DNA of 64,000 nt. Source: Botryotinia globosa (Eukaryota; Ascomycota; Leotiomycetes; Helotiales; Sclerotiniaceae). The stretch covers positions 682,001 to 746,000 of the forward strand of contig RCSZ01000009.1 of assembly GCA_014898425.1 (NCBI GenBank). Reading direction: 5' to 3'. Each line of letters opens with the position of its first letter. Positions within the stretch are counted from its first letter, which is position 1. Below are positions 24,601-37,533 of this stretch, piece after piece. The position numbers were made by a program, and so were the translations under genes. The notes under the pieces were generated by a model. The model had not been told where the DNA came from. It searched no databases and was given only the letters and a program-made list of their open reading frames with translations.

Positions 24601-27600
24601 TACTTTAATCTCATTACAGACCATGCGAGAGATATTGCGTTGCCATCGCCGTCGCCTTCGGTTATAATGGTGTTGCAAGAAGATTGTTGTAACCTACTTG
24701 TAAAAGTCTAGGTCTAGAGGTCCAGAGCCTACGACAGATACTTAAGGGTTAAAGCGTTTAGCATAATTTTGAAACCAGTTATGCTCGTCTGCGTTGGTCG
24801 TTTTTGGTCCCTTGGTCCCTTGGATTAAAGTATGTCTGTCTTAAGAGGCTACGGAAGAACGGGATTATCCTTTCTTTCTTTCCCCAGTTCAAGAAATCCC
24901 TGAACCACGAGGTTTGGTCGGCGAACATGCTGTTGATTCATTCCTGGGTTTGCATTTCTTCTTGCCCAATCAGGCACCCAAAAGACATATCCTCCCATAT
25001 TCAAATCATAGAATGAACCTACAAACCCATAGACAGCTGCGGGATATCTCCATCGCCCCATTATGAGCCGTGTTCAAGAGGCCGCTCATATAAAAATCTA
25101 CAGCAATACCAAAGAGTTCCTTTTGTCTTCGCAATCAATAATCCCCGTTGCCACGATTGCAATCTACGTCTTGCAGGGTTGACTGATAAATCGAATACAT
25201 CAAGATTGATTTTCGACGAGGGATATGCGGGAATCAAGGATCAAGCATCATTAGAGACATCTAAGAACATGACCCTCGAAAAGGAACCTTTCAAAGTATT
25301 CTTGCCCAGCGGCAATACTTGACTCCAGATAAAACAAGTGAAATCTTTTTGCTAAGTACTGTAGTACATATGGAATACCAAACTCAGAGATCACGGCAAC
25401 TACGGATTAGACAGCGGACCGAAGTCCTACTTCTATACACCCTAGTCGTACATACACCAATTAAACCTATTAGAGTAACGGATGTCACAAGTTACAACTC
25501 CTCCCAAACTCGCTTCCCCCTCTTGGGGATTTCACTATTCCTTATTTAGGGACACGACCGTATGAATACCCCTTGTACATTGCTTTCATCTTCGCACCTA
25601 CTTGCATAAAAAGTCCATCGCGCGCGCCAGCACGAGGCCAACTCCGAACCAGTCCGACAGTCGAAAAAAATGATTGTGTGTGAACCGTGATGAAAAGAGC
25701 CAGCGAGTAATGAGCAAGAAAGGAGATTAAAGAACAAACCGACGTGCGGCAGCAACGTTGATATCCCAAGTCAGACTCAGACACCAACCAACTGTTATTT
25801 TGAAAGACAAGTACTCTTCCGTACCCGCCTCTGCACTGCAATGCGAAGGGAAAGCGTTATGCTTACTTGAAATTGTCCGAAGGTTGATGACATGCTAATA
25901 CGCCGATTCCATCGTCTAAATGTCGGTCGCAACGTAGAAAAAGCAAAAGGAAAGCGATACTAAGAAAGAAAGACTAGGAGCGCCCATCACAGAAAGACAG
26001 AACAGTATCAACGCCAAGGAAATCAGTGTGGTAACAAAGGTCAAAGGTATATTATCTCCACGTTACGATCATGACAATTGACCTTGTTACCCCATTTCCC
26101 AATCTGGCTTTTCTACGCGACTTTTGGGGTCCAGCTGAATTGCAAATTCCTGGGAAAAGTGCGAGGTGTCGATACCTCCAATCGAATTTTCAAAAGATGC
26201 ATGTATCGTTCTGACGTATTATGTTATTTATGCTATAGTTTTTTTAGTTCTTCTACATATCTTGCATTGTTTTTTTTAATCATGAAAATGACGAAGTAAG
26301 TGTAGACGAATATCCTAATTTCGGCTTCTCCTACATAGAAAGCCACATGACGATCACCTGGAAATCAAAGAGGCTGGAACCACTGTAGTCTGTAGCCCCC
26401 TAAAAGGAAGAGATACAGAACCTTTCTAGAGCTCTTGTGGGCACCCTACCACCCTGACTCTGGCGCTGGCGCTGGACGCTCGTGGCATTCGATGATGTTC
26501 AGAATAGTTCCCGTTGAAAATGCGGCGAAGCGGAAGCGTAAGATTTCTTAATTGCACATCTTATTAAGGGTAGAGGTATCCAAGTTAAGTTCGCGATTTG
26601 CGTGATTAGGGAGAGTTTTCTGGGAACACGTCCCATTGGTTGTGTCTTATCAGGGAGATGCAAAGGAAAATGTCTTCGTGTTTTTTGTCATCTTCTCCGG
26701 GCTCGGGTTATAAAGAAATATTTTGATTGTTCGTGCTTCTGTCCCGCGAAGGAGAGGGGGGGGGGGGTGGGGGGGTTGGCTTGAATGTGGTGGTTCGCTG
26801 AGTATCGCTCTTCCCCGTACGAATTGGAATTGATAAAACGGCTTTCATGTCCAGTTACTAAAAGGCTTACAGATAGACTACTGCACATACTAGTTGTCCT
26901 GGCAAATCGCCTTTCAGCAACATATTCCAGCCAGACTTTGAACTATGATTCGTTAACAACCCTTTTTTTCTTTCAGGTGGAAATAGGTAGAATTTAGAGA
27001 GAACATTCTCTGAATGCTACGCTCAGACAGCACAAATTCTCCAAGTTATCCTACGAGCCTGTACATTTCAGCAGTGTGGTAGACCTTTTTTGTCTGCTGG
27101 CTTGCATATGCACAACCAAGCATAGTGGAGACCGAAAATAGCTCTCGTCGTGCAACCTTGTAATTTTTATGCTATCTTCAAGGGTAATTATGACTGCTCC
27201 GTGATGGCAGTGCAAAACAGCAAGTTTCATGCTGCTTTTATCTCTATGTGTTAGGCTCAGGAACCGTCTTCTAGCTACGGAAGCACCTTTGGCAGTGGTA
27301 AGCTGGCACCAATTTCTGGGGATCTTGGATAGAAAGATTGGATGAACGAATACGATAGCTGACGGTGATCAGCACAATACTTTGACGGCATGATATCATA
27401 TTCGCCAATTAATCACGATCAGATTTCCATCTCATCTCATCTCTTTACCAGAGAGAAGAATAGATCTTCTAGTCATTGTCGTAACTGGGCGTGGGGAAGA
27501 AATGGGGAAATAAAATAGTTGGACTTTTAATACTTCTGGGAAACCCTCATCTGATAATGACCACCAATCATCAAGGGTACCTCTCAAGGCTTCTCACATC

Positions 27601-29300
27601 CTTATTTTCCTTAGTACATGAATTCGGCTCTAGGAACTCGGCCTACTCTCCGAGATGCTGGGTCAAGCTATTTCGGGCCTGTTGGACCAGGTTAAAAGCT
27701 CAAGTAGGAAATTGACTGACAATTTTGGAAGTGGCAAAATGTGTGATCTGTTCTTCTAAAGCCCCATTTGGTCGAGATTGGGCGAAAGAGGTCATCTGAA
27801 TTGCTTCTTCCAGGTGCGAAGAGCTTTATCCTGAGAAATTAGAACGTATCTTGATTGCGCTGCACTGTTACCCAGAACATGGATACTAAAAGAGGGTGGG
27901 TAAGCTTTGCTTGCTGTGCGAATGATTACTGACTATGGCCTAGTTGAGGATCATAAAGGACTAGTAAGGTAGGTGCTTAAGTGCTTCTAGAGTTAGGAAC
28001 CTTGCTCGTACCTGAGTTGGTGTGATCCGCCCGGCTTTCTGCAGGTGCGAAGCAAAAGAAGCGAGTGGACTTAGCCACGAAGGAAGAGATCGCAGAACAA
28101 ACGGAACAACAAGCTCTGGTCAAAAATCAAAGAAATAATATCCAAGTAATAAATTCTTACGACGATATCACACAGACTTGAAAATGGTACGGAGACCCCC
28201 ATAAATGGATAGTCGGTAGTGTTTATTCTATGACTGATAAACTCAATCACTTCCGAGTTAGAAATCGACGTTACTTGTAAAAGTCCACTGCCGAAGGCTA
28301 AATTTTGATTCTTTCCGGAATACTGTACACTCGTTTACTTGAAAATCAACCCACTTTGTATCAGAGCCCAGTTGATATCATTAAAGGTGTTTGTTTCGCT
28401 TCGAATACAGTGCTCTCTTTCGCTCTCGGTCTCTCTATGGATCATATCTGATGTTGTTTTCCACGCACGGTGCAGTTGGGGGTATCCGAATGACATGGAT
28501 AAGCTATGGAAACTTTGGAAAGGGACAAAAACTACTGTGGATAAGTATGGAATAGATTTGTTCTTACTGTCAAACAATCAATCTCATACCTATAGAAATG
28601 ACGAAGGTAGACGGTTTGATGTGTGAAGTAAATACGAAACTTCAAAGTGAGCCCACCATCATCACAGTGATGATTTATTCGGAATCGTTTTCATGATCCA
28701 AGGAATGAATCAATATGAACAAAGTTGATTCAGGGTAAAGTGAGGGTCAAATAGTAGAATTAGCAAGGAAGTCAAGATGTAAAGTAAAGTAGAGTAAAGT
28801 AAAATAGAAACCAAATATTCCCTATGCAGTATGGATGTTGCCCTTATCCTACAAAGGCAAATCATTAACCGAGGCGATGAAGGGGTCCGTACCACGCGCT
28901 GAATCTCATGTCCCCAAGGAATTCCAACCAAGGATTGCCACAGAGTAGATATCGCAAGAGAGAAAAAAGAAGGTAGGAGAAAATGTCCCGGGGGGTAAAC
29001 CCTTGCCAAGCCACACCAGTGATTGTGGTCATGTAGGTCAAGTCAAGGAGTTCCAGGTCAGGTTAACAAAGTGTTGCAAAAACAGCGAGGGATTACAATT
29101 GTGCCCCTGTTGTTTTTCTTAAGAAAAAAGCACAGGCTTTTTGTAGGCTTGTAGGCTTGTAGGCTTGTAAGCTTCCTGTACCAACAAGATTATAGATCGC
29201 TCATCAAGACAAACCCCCCCCTCCCCCCCCCGTACGTACATACAGATACACCACCGAACAACCACCAAAAAAGACGAGCAGTACCCAGTGAGCTTGAAGT
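21633..29300. other. Gene-free stretch of about 7.7 kb
   Basis: No recognisable gene, RNA or transposase fragment on either strand. Open frames are short (up to about 110 codons) and lack motifs. A G-run of 13 lies near 26756-26768 and a C-rich run near 29214-29230. It could hold unannotated non-coding transcripts or fast-evolving small genes that I cannot detect. Confidence 0.45.
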
Positions 29301-30434
29301 GGTGAGCAACACATCCCATACCCACTCACACCACACCAGGAAATCCACAATTTGTTTACAATCCATACATCTGAGCTATAGTAAGTAGTAAGTAGTACAC
29401 TAGCAACCTAAAGCACCTACCTACCTACACATCCATATCCATACCCACCCTTCAATCCATATCTTACTTTTACTACCACCTACTTCAGATCAACGACTAC
29501 CACACCTCTCTTTCTTTCCTTGAATTGCGCGCGCTGCTCCTTCTTCCACCCTTCCCGCCCCTCACTCTTACACTTACAATCACTCGTCCATCAAACTCCA
29601 CTTGCTTGTCTGCATTGTGATATATATATTCATTGTGTTTTCCGCAATTGTATAACGTTATCCTGTCCGCTGCGTTAAAGGAATAAAAGAGAGGTTCGAT
29701 TAATTTTTGGCATGAACGCCCAGGGTACCAGTCAAATACAGCCACAGATCCGATCTGCAGCCAACTGCTAAAGTCGCCTTAGTCACAATTAACCACCCCG
29801 TTAGTTCTTCCCCCTTCACACACCAACTTCTCCAATCTTTTTCCATTTCGAACAACATTTTTCTTTCTCCTTCGTTCCAGTTGACTGACCATAACCATCA
29901 TTACAGACGACTGACCACTTTCGTTCCTTGCATCAACTTTCTTGATTCACGATATCGAAATTCCGGATTCCTCGCCTGCCCGCAAGTAGTAAACTTACGA
30001 TCCATTCTACCACACACCTATAATATATCCGCGCCCTCATCATTCAATCACTGAAACCGATATCGAAACGAGCGGTTGCGATACTCCTTCAATTATCTTC
30101 GACGATTTCCATCTTCCAATATATACTAATTTTATCGCTGCTTGAATCACTTCGTATCCAGATTCCATTCATTTGTCTGTAGAAGTGGCTTACAGTCGTT
30201 TCTTATCCCACCCACCGCATCATACATATACATATACACTTACTCAAGAGATCGTTGAACGACATATTCAAATCGTACGGGTAATATATACATGAAATTC
30301 GGTTTATCGTCAACATTATTTAATTCCGATATCATTTTCGCATTTTCCTTTGGATTCAATTTGTGATTCTTCTTCTGTTTTCCACAAAACTACGCCGTGG
30401 GGGTTTAGCTTTTGAACCAACACCCAACTTGAAA
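29301..30434 (+). promoter_or_regulatory. Long pyrimidine-rich leader of the homeobox gene
   Basis: About 1.1 kb of C/T/A-rich sequence precedes the start codon at 30435, resembling the long untranslated leaders common for fungal developmental regulators. Polypyrimidine-CAG acceptors near 29880 and 29907 suggest leader introns. Short upstream frames are present. The transcription start is not determined. Confidence 0.5.
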
Positions 30435-32376
30435 ATGGACTACGTTCAACCCACCTTTCAGCAATTTTCGCAACATCCTAGCCATGACCAATTAATTCCT
30501 CAAATGACATCAGGTGGGATCTACAATAACCATCAATACGGATATTCGATACCGCAGCATCAACCCAATATGATGAACATGGCTACTGGACAAAAAACCA
30601 ATGAGACGAAGCCTCGTCTAGGAAAGGATGAAGTTGACGTCTTGGAGTTTGAATTCAAGAAGTAACTCAAATCAGTTTTTATGTCTTGGTACTGATACGT
30701 AGTAGAACTGGTTCCAGAATCGTCGAGCCAAACGCAAGCAAGAGAAGAAAACGGAGGCATATGAGGCCGGTCAAGCGCGGGAAGCATTGGGATACTCAGT
30801 CTCCGCGCCTTCATCCCCGGAATTTCCTCAAAGCAATTACAACATCGACTACCCAATCGTGCCACAACAATCCTCTTCGATGTCATTTCCTACATCCGGT
30901 CCTCCACCAGCCACGGCACCTTATAATCCCCAATATGCAGATCCCACCAACGCGAGTATGCAGTCCCTTCAGCGTGCCATGGCTTCTGCTCAACCTGGCA
31001 ATCAAAATGGAGAGTTCTCAGGCAACTTCAATGTACATCACAACGATCCCCTTCAGCTCGCAAATATGCTAGGTATGGGAGACACTTCTGATCTTGATCG
31101 TGCTCAGTTTCCAACTGCCAATGCCTTTAATTATGACGATTCCTTCAATTTTCAGCCTGCATTCAATCAAAATATTTTCGATGAACCAGAGCAACTAGAG
31201 CCATTTGGCACCGGCGAATCTGGTCATACACCAACAGCATTCAATACATTCCCTGATGATAGCACTACAAGGTCGCTCTCTACAGTTTCCGCTTCGTCTC
31301 AACCTTTCACCGGTGCTGTTACATACAGACCGGCAAAAATCCCATCTGTAGACGATACTAGCGACGAAACATCACTTCAATTCTCATCCCCCCCACCCTC
31401 CTCGAGATCTTTCAAGTCACCACGTCCTCCAACAGATATAGTCGCCAGGCGGAAGAAGGTCCAGGTCAAACCAGCCGCCTTGGGAACCGATACGATGAGA
31501 AGTAGACCACCGATGGGACCACGGACGGTATCAAATGTAGATGGGTTCCGTCGCCAAGTTGCCAGTCCTCTGCCTTCACCCATGCGCAGGATTGTCTCGG
31601 CTGGGGGAAATGTGCTTACTGGTCGTATTCAAAAGCCTGGAATAGAGTCTGCGCAGAGGTCACCTATTAACATACACGGATTCGAAAATGCTAGTTCCTT
31701 CATGGAGCAAAATTACCACATGATCAACCAACCTAGCTTAACAGCCGGCTCATCTCTCACGAGTAGCTTGGCACCACCAACTCCAATGTCGCCTAGAGAG
31801 AGACAGATGACACTGAAAAGGGAAAACTCATCTTCTCACGAAGATGATTTAAATTTCATGTTCGATTTGTCGAGCAGCCATGATGGTCTTCCCACTTTGA
31901 TAGACCCTAATCAGGTCACCGACCAAACGCCCCCAGAGACACCACAAGCCTCATTAGTACTCCAACAAACAACCACATCCGGATGGCCAAATAACATTGA
32001 GCACAACAACACAGAGCAACATTGGAATTACGACATTTCAGATGAAGCTCTCTACACACCCAGCCGCGATAATTTCGCCGCCGAATTATCAATGCCTCAA
32101 CCTTCGTATGCTAGCCAACCAGTAACACCTGCTTTTGGCAGTTTTAATCAAGGAGGTCCCCTTCTAGGCAACGGTCATGATTCTCCACAGTTCAACAATA
32201 ATGCCAGCCCCTTGTACACATTGTCGAATGGCGGATCTGCTGAATACTCCTTTCCCCATGATGCACTCGCACAATTTTCGAACATTGGCTTGGTAGGCAG
32301 CTCTCCAACCATGACGACGAAGCAGAAACAATATCAATTCTCCAATGTCACTCCCGCTGACTATTCGGAGAAATAA
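30435..32376 (+). CDS. Homeobox transcription factor with interrupted homeodomain
   Basis: A nuclear regulator of the fungal homeobox family, of the kind linked to conidium and hyphal development (BcHOX8/HTF1-type; assignment from memory). The first exon gives MDYVQPTFQQF and helix 1 of the homeodomain (KPRLGKDEVDVLEFEFKK). Helix 3, WFQNRRAKRK, then resumes at 30709 with a basic stretch and a 550-residue Gln/Ser/Pro-rich tail ending at 32376. Between them should lie about 24 residues (the linker and helix 2); the DNA has only 43-44 nt, beginning with a GT donor (GTAACT) and ending in TAG. Removing that segment by GT-AG splicing leaves the two parts out of frame, because the offset needed is 1 mod 3 and the candidate introns are 41 or 44 nt. 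The gene is therefore either damaged by a deletion or mis-assembled here. The tail is intact. Confidence 0.8.
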
Positions 32377-34044
32377 AGAGTCAAAAAAAGTCCATCTTTG
32401 CAGTGGGGCTCTCAGGTTTGACGAATGAGAACCGCGCTCCCAGAATATTCAGCAGTGTAATTGTTTCGGCGTTTTGATTTATTTGACATTGGCACCCGTC
32501 TTCCATCGACGAAGCATTGATATCCCACAAATCGTAGGCCAGTTCGATTTAAAATAACTGGCATTGTATATTAGCAACAATCACCCACGGGTGTTGGCAT
32601 CCAGCGTTTCATTTAGTACCTTTGCATTTTTTGTCTTTTGAATTTTCTATTTGCAATCGCTTTCACCTGGTCGGTGACGCGATCCCACTCACTTAATCAA
32701 TAATTTCTGGAGGACTTGGGTATCGTGTCGTTTTTGTTAATGTTCATGATATATAGGGGGAGAGGCAGGAGAAGGAATGTGGATTTGAAGAGGCGGGAAC
32801 AAATGGAATGGAATGGAGGAAGGAGGGAAGGATTAGGGAAGGAAGATATACCCCCAAAAGCAGGATACATTTTGGCAAAGTCTTTTCGATGAGTCTCAGC
32901 AGAGGAACTTTTCTTTCTCAAAGGAAAATCATTGTTTTCTCCTTTTATCTGGTGTTGTGGGATGTAATGGCGTTTTTGGGAAGGCAGGAACAGCGTGGAC
33001 TTCTTGGGAAGGGACGATTGGATATGGATGGATGGATAGGCGTGGATGGATTGATGGGGAAAGGGCTCTTTACTTTCTGTCTGTCTGTCTGTCTGTCTGT
33101 CTTCTTGTCTTGTCTGCTCGTCTATGTGATGTTTGTATAGTGCTTCGCTGAAATAGAAGACTCATTTACAACATGCTATTTACTATATGAATACATGCGT
33201 GAACTTTGAAGTATTATTGAGATTGAGATTTTCTTATCTTGATTCTCTGCTTGGATGATTAAGGTGGGAAGGTATCGATGACATTGTCCTTCCTACTGTA
33301 TTGGAGGAAATTGGCTTGACCTCTTCACATTAAGCTTTCTACTTGTTATCTCCACCACTTTCTGCCAGACTCAATCTGGAAAGTTATATCTCGTCTGAAC
33401 TTAACTCGATATCACTGACGAAATGAGACCTTCTAGACACCTCTGTTATGTATGTAAAATCACAACTTCGATATAGATATTGGGAATATATTTAGTGTTT
33501 TGTATGCAAGACGGAAAGTTGGGGATCGGATCTCAAGGGATCAAGGCTTGAATTGCCCAACACATCTTGAACATTCACCCTTCCTTCATTGTTACATCCA
33601 GTGTTGAACGTTAAGATTCCGTTTTGCCGTTCAGCCTGAGACATCGAGTTTCGATCTTCAACTCAATCTTCAACGTTGAACCCCTATTGTTCCACCTAAG
33701 CTAGGGCGATCATTTTTGAAATACCGCTCTGAACATTCACATTTTGGCATCCGAATGAACCCAAGTCTACGCTACCCTTTGCGAACAAGCTAGCATGATT
33801 CAGGATGTCTTTCATGCAGAACAGTACGGAGATTTGAAGATTCGCGATGTTACTACCATAACCTCACCGCCACACGGGTGACGACTCACCGACGACTCTT
33901 CCTCGGCTTCTAGCGCCATCTTAGCTCCCGCGTCTGTAGGGAAAAGATCTCAGATATGTTCCAGTACTATTATTTTGACATTAAACCTCTTTCTCAAACC
34001 CCTCCCAGCCATTCCATGATTGCCCACCTCACTTCATGTATAGT
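32377..34044. other. Convergent intergenic spacer
   Basis: 3' flanks of the homeobox gene (plus) and PER1 (minus). Contains a (TGTC)n microsatellite at about 33076-33102 and otherwise nothing recognisable. Confidence 0.5.
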
Positions 34045-35233
34045 CTAAGCCTTTAATCTTTGTCCAGCTATATCGTCTTGGGCATCCTTGATCAAGAAAC
34101 TATACCTAAATTAGCATTTCTCTCTGACCGCATCATATCACAGTTATAAAGAAACCATAGGAAACATACCTATAGAAAATCATAGTTGGGGCCACCGTCC
34201 CCAAATGCCACAAACTATGTGCATCCAAACATCCTAACCAAGGTGGGAAATCCACCAACTCCAAACTCATTGCCATAAAAATCCACGCAACTACTAAACC
34301 TGGCCATGTTGCCCATGCTCTCTTACTCTTCCTGTATTTTTCGAATGAGAACCAACTCCATAGAGAATTTTGTATTACTCCAACTACAACGTTTGCAGCC
34401 ATGTTATAAGTATAATCCCAATCCCACCACTTCAAATAAACAACATGTGCGATAAAGCAGAGTATGCACAGGAGAGTCCAGGCACGTAATATAGACTTTG
34501 TGCGTTTTCCACCACGATCCATACGGAAAATTCGAATCGGTGTATAGTACATGCCGTACAAAACACTTCCTCCTGCCGCAAAATAATCCATTTGTTCTGT
34601 GAAAGCGAAATCTCTTGTATGAAACACCATGCTGGCTATCCAACTCATCATTCCTGCATATGATAGCATGACATAGTATTTTCGCATACTATAATCCTCG
34701 GGGATCTGTGCAGTTACTCTTGCAAGTCCGTTATGATGCGCCATGAAGTTGAAGAGTGAAAAGAGGACGGAGAAAGGCTCTTGCATGCCGAGGAAACGAT
34801 AGAACGGCCATTTCCCATGGAATTGAACAATAGGCTGTGAGGATTTAACGCGCGAGTCGGTAATTATATGTTGACAGGTATAATCACATTCGGCTGGGCA
34901 AGTCCAGAAGAGAAGTCGATGGAGGAGTGCTGTATTATCTTGTTATTTTCTATGTACGAACCAGAGTAGGAAATTATAGGAAGGAATATTTGACATACGA
35001 ATTGTTGTACCGCCTCCAACTTGATTGTCGCAATTCTCTCGTTGACAGACCTAAGTGTTTATTATTAGTATTTAACCAAAAGTAAATAAAACAAATGCAA
35101 ACTCCAAGGACCTTCATACCTCAACACATTGTTTAAATTCAGGCAATCGATCACCAGTACTCGCATTCGCAACACTGAAAAGTCCAAGTACTGCGATGCA
35201 GAGTAAAATGGTCAATCTATGCCTGATTATCAT
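34045..35233 (-). CDS. PER1: PER1, ER GPI-anchor lipid remodelling protein
   Basis: PER1/PGAP3-type proteins are ER membrane proteins needed to remove the sn-2 acyl chain of GPI anchors before lipid replacement. Four exons are inferred: 35233-35120, 35050-34999, 34929-34170 and 34105-34045, total 987 nt and 328 residues. The introns are 69, 69 and 64 nt with GT-AG borders. A signal peptide (MIIRHRLTILLCIAVLGLFSVANA) is followed by a Cys-rich lumenal segment. Several membrane spans then carry the family's conserved His/Asp residues in MAHHNG, VFHTRDF and DAHSLWH. The last intron matters: reading through it gives a short ending at 34133, while splicing restores the usual C-terminus (SFLIKDAQDDIAGQRLKA). 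I prefer the spliced form. Confidence 0.93.
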
Positions 35234-35428
35234 TATGATATCGTCAATGTGGTTATTGTTGAGATGAGTTTGGAATCTGACATATCAATGTAATATTAAA
35301 TGATGCCAGTGCCGGTTAATTTTCGGCACGGGATATGCGGAATCTGGCTCACTGGGGCTCTGTGCGTCGCTTATCTTCACGTGCTGATTAGATACTACAA
35401 AACACCGGTGCTCGCATCAATTAGGATA

Positions 35429-35538
35429 GGGGCCGTAACTCAGTGGTAGAGTGCCTCGTTTGCATTGCCATGCCCCCTGCGGGGGGATAGGTAGGCCAAA
35501 GATCGATGAAGTCCAGAGTTCGATCCTCTGCCGCTCCA
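35429..35538 (+). tRNA. tRNA-Ala (TGC) with intron
   Basis: Acceptor GGGGCCG pairs with CCGCTCC plus discriminator A. It contains the G3-U70 wobble that specifies alanine. The D-arm (ACTC/GAGT) and T-arm (CAGAG/CTCTG, loop TTCGATC) are canonical. The anticodon TGC is at 35461-35463. A 38-nt intron (35465-35502) sits at the standard 37/38 position and contains a strong CCCCC/GGGGG hairpin. Two stem mismatches are seen, 6-67 in the acceptor and 28-42 in the anticodon stem, so function is likely but not certain. Confidence 0.8.
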
Positions 35539-37533
35539 GAAATAATCTAATTGAATTTTTGCAATGTATTTTGGATATTTATAAGTATCTGAAGTGTTGT
35601 ACCTATTTTTGGTAGCGAGTAATTGAGTTTTGCGGGGTAAGCGAGGGAGGTCGCTACTATATTAGTCCATTTGACTTGATATAATTCCTTGCGGTTCAAT
35701 GTATATTGAACGCATGTTGTCTTTCAACAGGATTATGTCCAATCAAATGCTAAAGTGAGGTATATGACATCTCTATGCTTGACAAAACAATGGTCAGTAA
35801 TAATGCCTACATAATCAAACTTGTTGTTAACTTTAGACTTCTAATTTTGCCCCTCTTTTCTAACGTTACGGTCCACGCAGTCTACTGAGAATCGACTTAC
35901 ACCACAACCTTTGGCTCTTAGTTACTCTTATTTTCACATTCCAAACCAAAGCATTGCTTGATCACTTGGGTATCGCTCTTCAACGATATTATTCCTCCTA
36001 CCTAGCACTTCATACGCGTGTAGCTAATGTCAAATTATACCTTCCTGTATCTTCATCGTGATATCTTCAAGACTAAGGCGAGACTTCGTGGCAGTCCTCG
36101 AGTTTTAGAGACCCACTCAGGATATGAGATGTTTAGCTTCACCGTTTTCAACTCTTCACTGATTCGAAAGAAGGTTGGGAAGCTGTCATAGGAAAATTTC
36201 GCTGGTAGCGTTCCTACACTATGAGATTAGATCTTCAGTGACGTGGATAGTCGCATAGCATTATGATCATTTTGTAGTATGGCCGTACTATTTTGTATAA
36301 CCATTATATACTATGACTACAAGAATGCTGTCAGTAGTATTTGAGTGATTAGATCTCGAGGCAGTATCCAAGCGGTTCTTCCACCTGGAGAAACTTGCTT
36401 TACATACATTTGAATCTCCTATATTCAAGTTAATTCTTCTGTTAATCTGTAGTTGATAGTGCCTTGAATAACTTTAATCCTAGAGAGAAACCAATTCAGA
36501 TGTTAATGTCGTGATTCTATTCATTGTAGCACTAGACATTATTCAGCTTTCGAGTTTTCGTATTAACCTCACTCATTACTTGAATTTGGCTGTCTAGGCT
36601 TGATAATTTTCCTAAAAGCTAACCTCAGACGAGTTGAATCAAGATGAATTGGCTTAATGAGTCCTCAGTATTTCATGAAGAGTTAATCTTCTCAATACAA
36701 GCGCAAAAGAAGAGAAACTACATGTAATAAGACGAATGAAGGACTACTCGAAGAGGCCTCTATTTATCTAGATTGGAAATATCAGATCATTATAGTTCGA
36801 TGATCAAAATACAATATTTAAAACAAAATGAGAGAAGAATGAACCAATTTGTATCGGAAGATGACTAACTAGGTATGCAAAGAAAATTATATAGGTTAGA
36901 ATAGTTCTGTTGTGTAAGATAATAATTTCATCATTCAAAAAAACTGGGCAATTGTTCAAAAATGCTCCATTACCTATGGTGATCTTATTATTCAAGATAG
37001 ATTTATTGTTTGAGATGATTTCACTCTTTCAGAAAGTTTTATTGTTCAAGATAATCTCATTATTCAAGATGAATCTAAAAGTGAATAGAAAAATCACATC
37101 AGCTTGATAGGTATTTTATAGACTCCCGAAAATACCTCAATACCTCCAGATTTTCGACTGAGATGAGAGGTCTACCTTTCAACGATACAAGCTGTTAGAT
37201 TCCAAGTATATCAAAACACAGAATACCTGGTATGATCATTCAAACTTGAGAAGAAAGTTTTTATTCGCATAACTCCTAGCGTAGTATAGATGGAGTGAGT
37301 ATTATTTCAGATTGGTAGATTGGGGCCAGACGATTTATAGCTCCTTTCTGGTGTGCTTATTAACTCGGGCTGTGATGAAAATAAAATAGGACACCTAAGA
37401 ATGGGCTTGGAAGATCAGCTTCTAGAAACGGGATGTTTCTGGAGTTAAGTGAATATCCTAGATATTAAACGTCTTGACAAAAAAAAAGAGATAGTAGTAG
37501 AGCCGTTTCAAGTCAAGACAGTGCAATCTCCCT
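35539..37533. other. AT-rich gene-free stretch
   Basis: No gene recognised. At about 36910-37085 there is a degenerate short repeat around TTATTATTCAAGAT that keeps a Phe/Leu/Ile-rich frame open. A tRNA-like CAAGCGG motif near 36370 lacks the remaining arms. Confidence 0.5.

Noticed and set aside
34106..34169. PER1 ending at 34133 without a final intron
   Set aside because: Splicing the 64-nt intron restores the family's usual C-terminus, LIKDAQDDIAGQRLKA.
36355..36425. Possible tRNA (CAAGCGGTT D-arm-like, TTTGAATCTCC T-arm-like)
   Set aside because: No acceptor pairing and no anticodon stem could be drawn.
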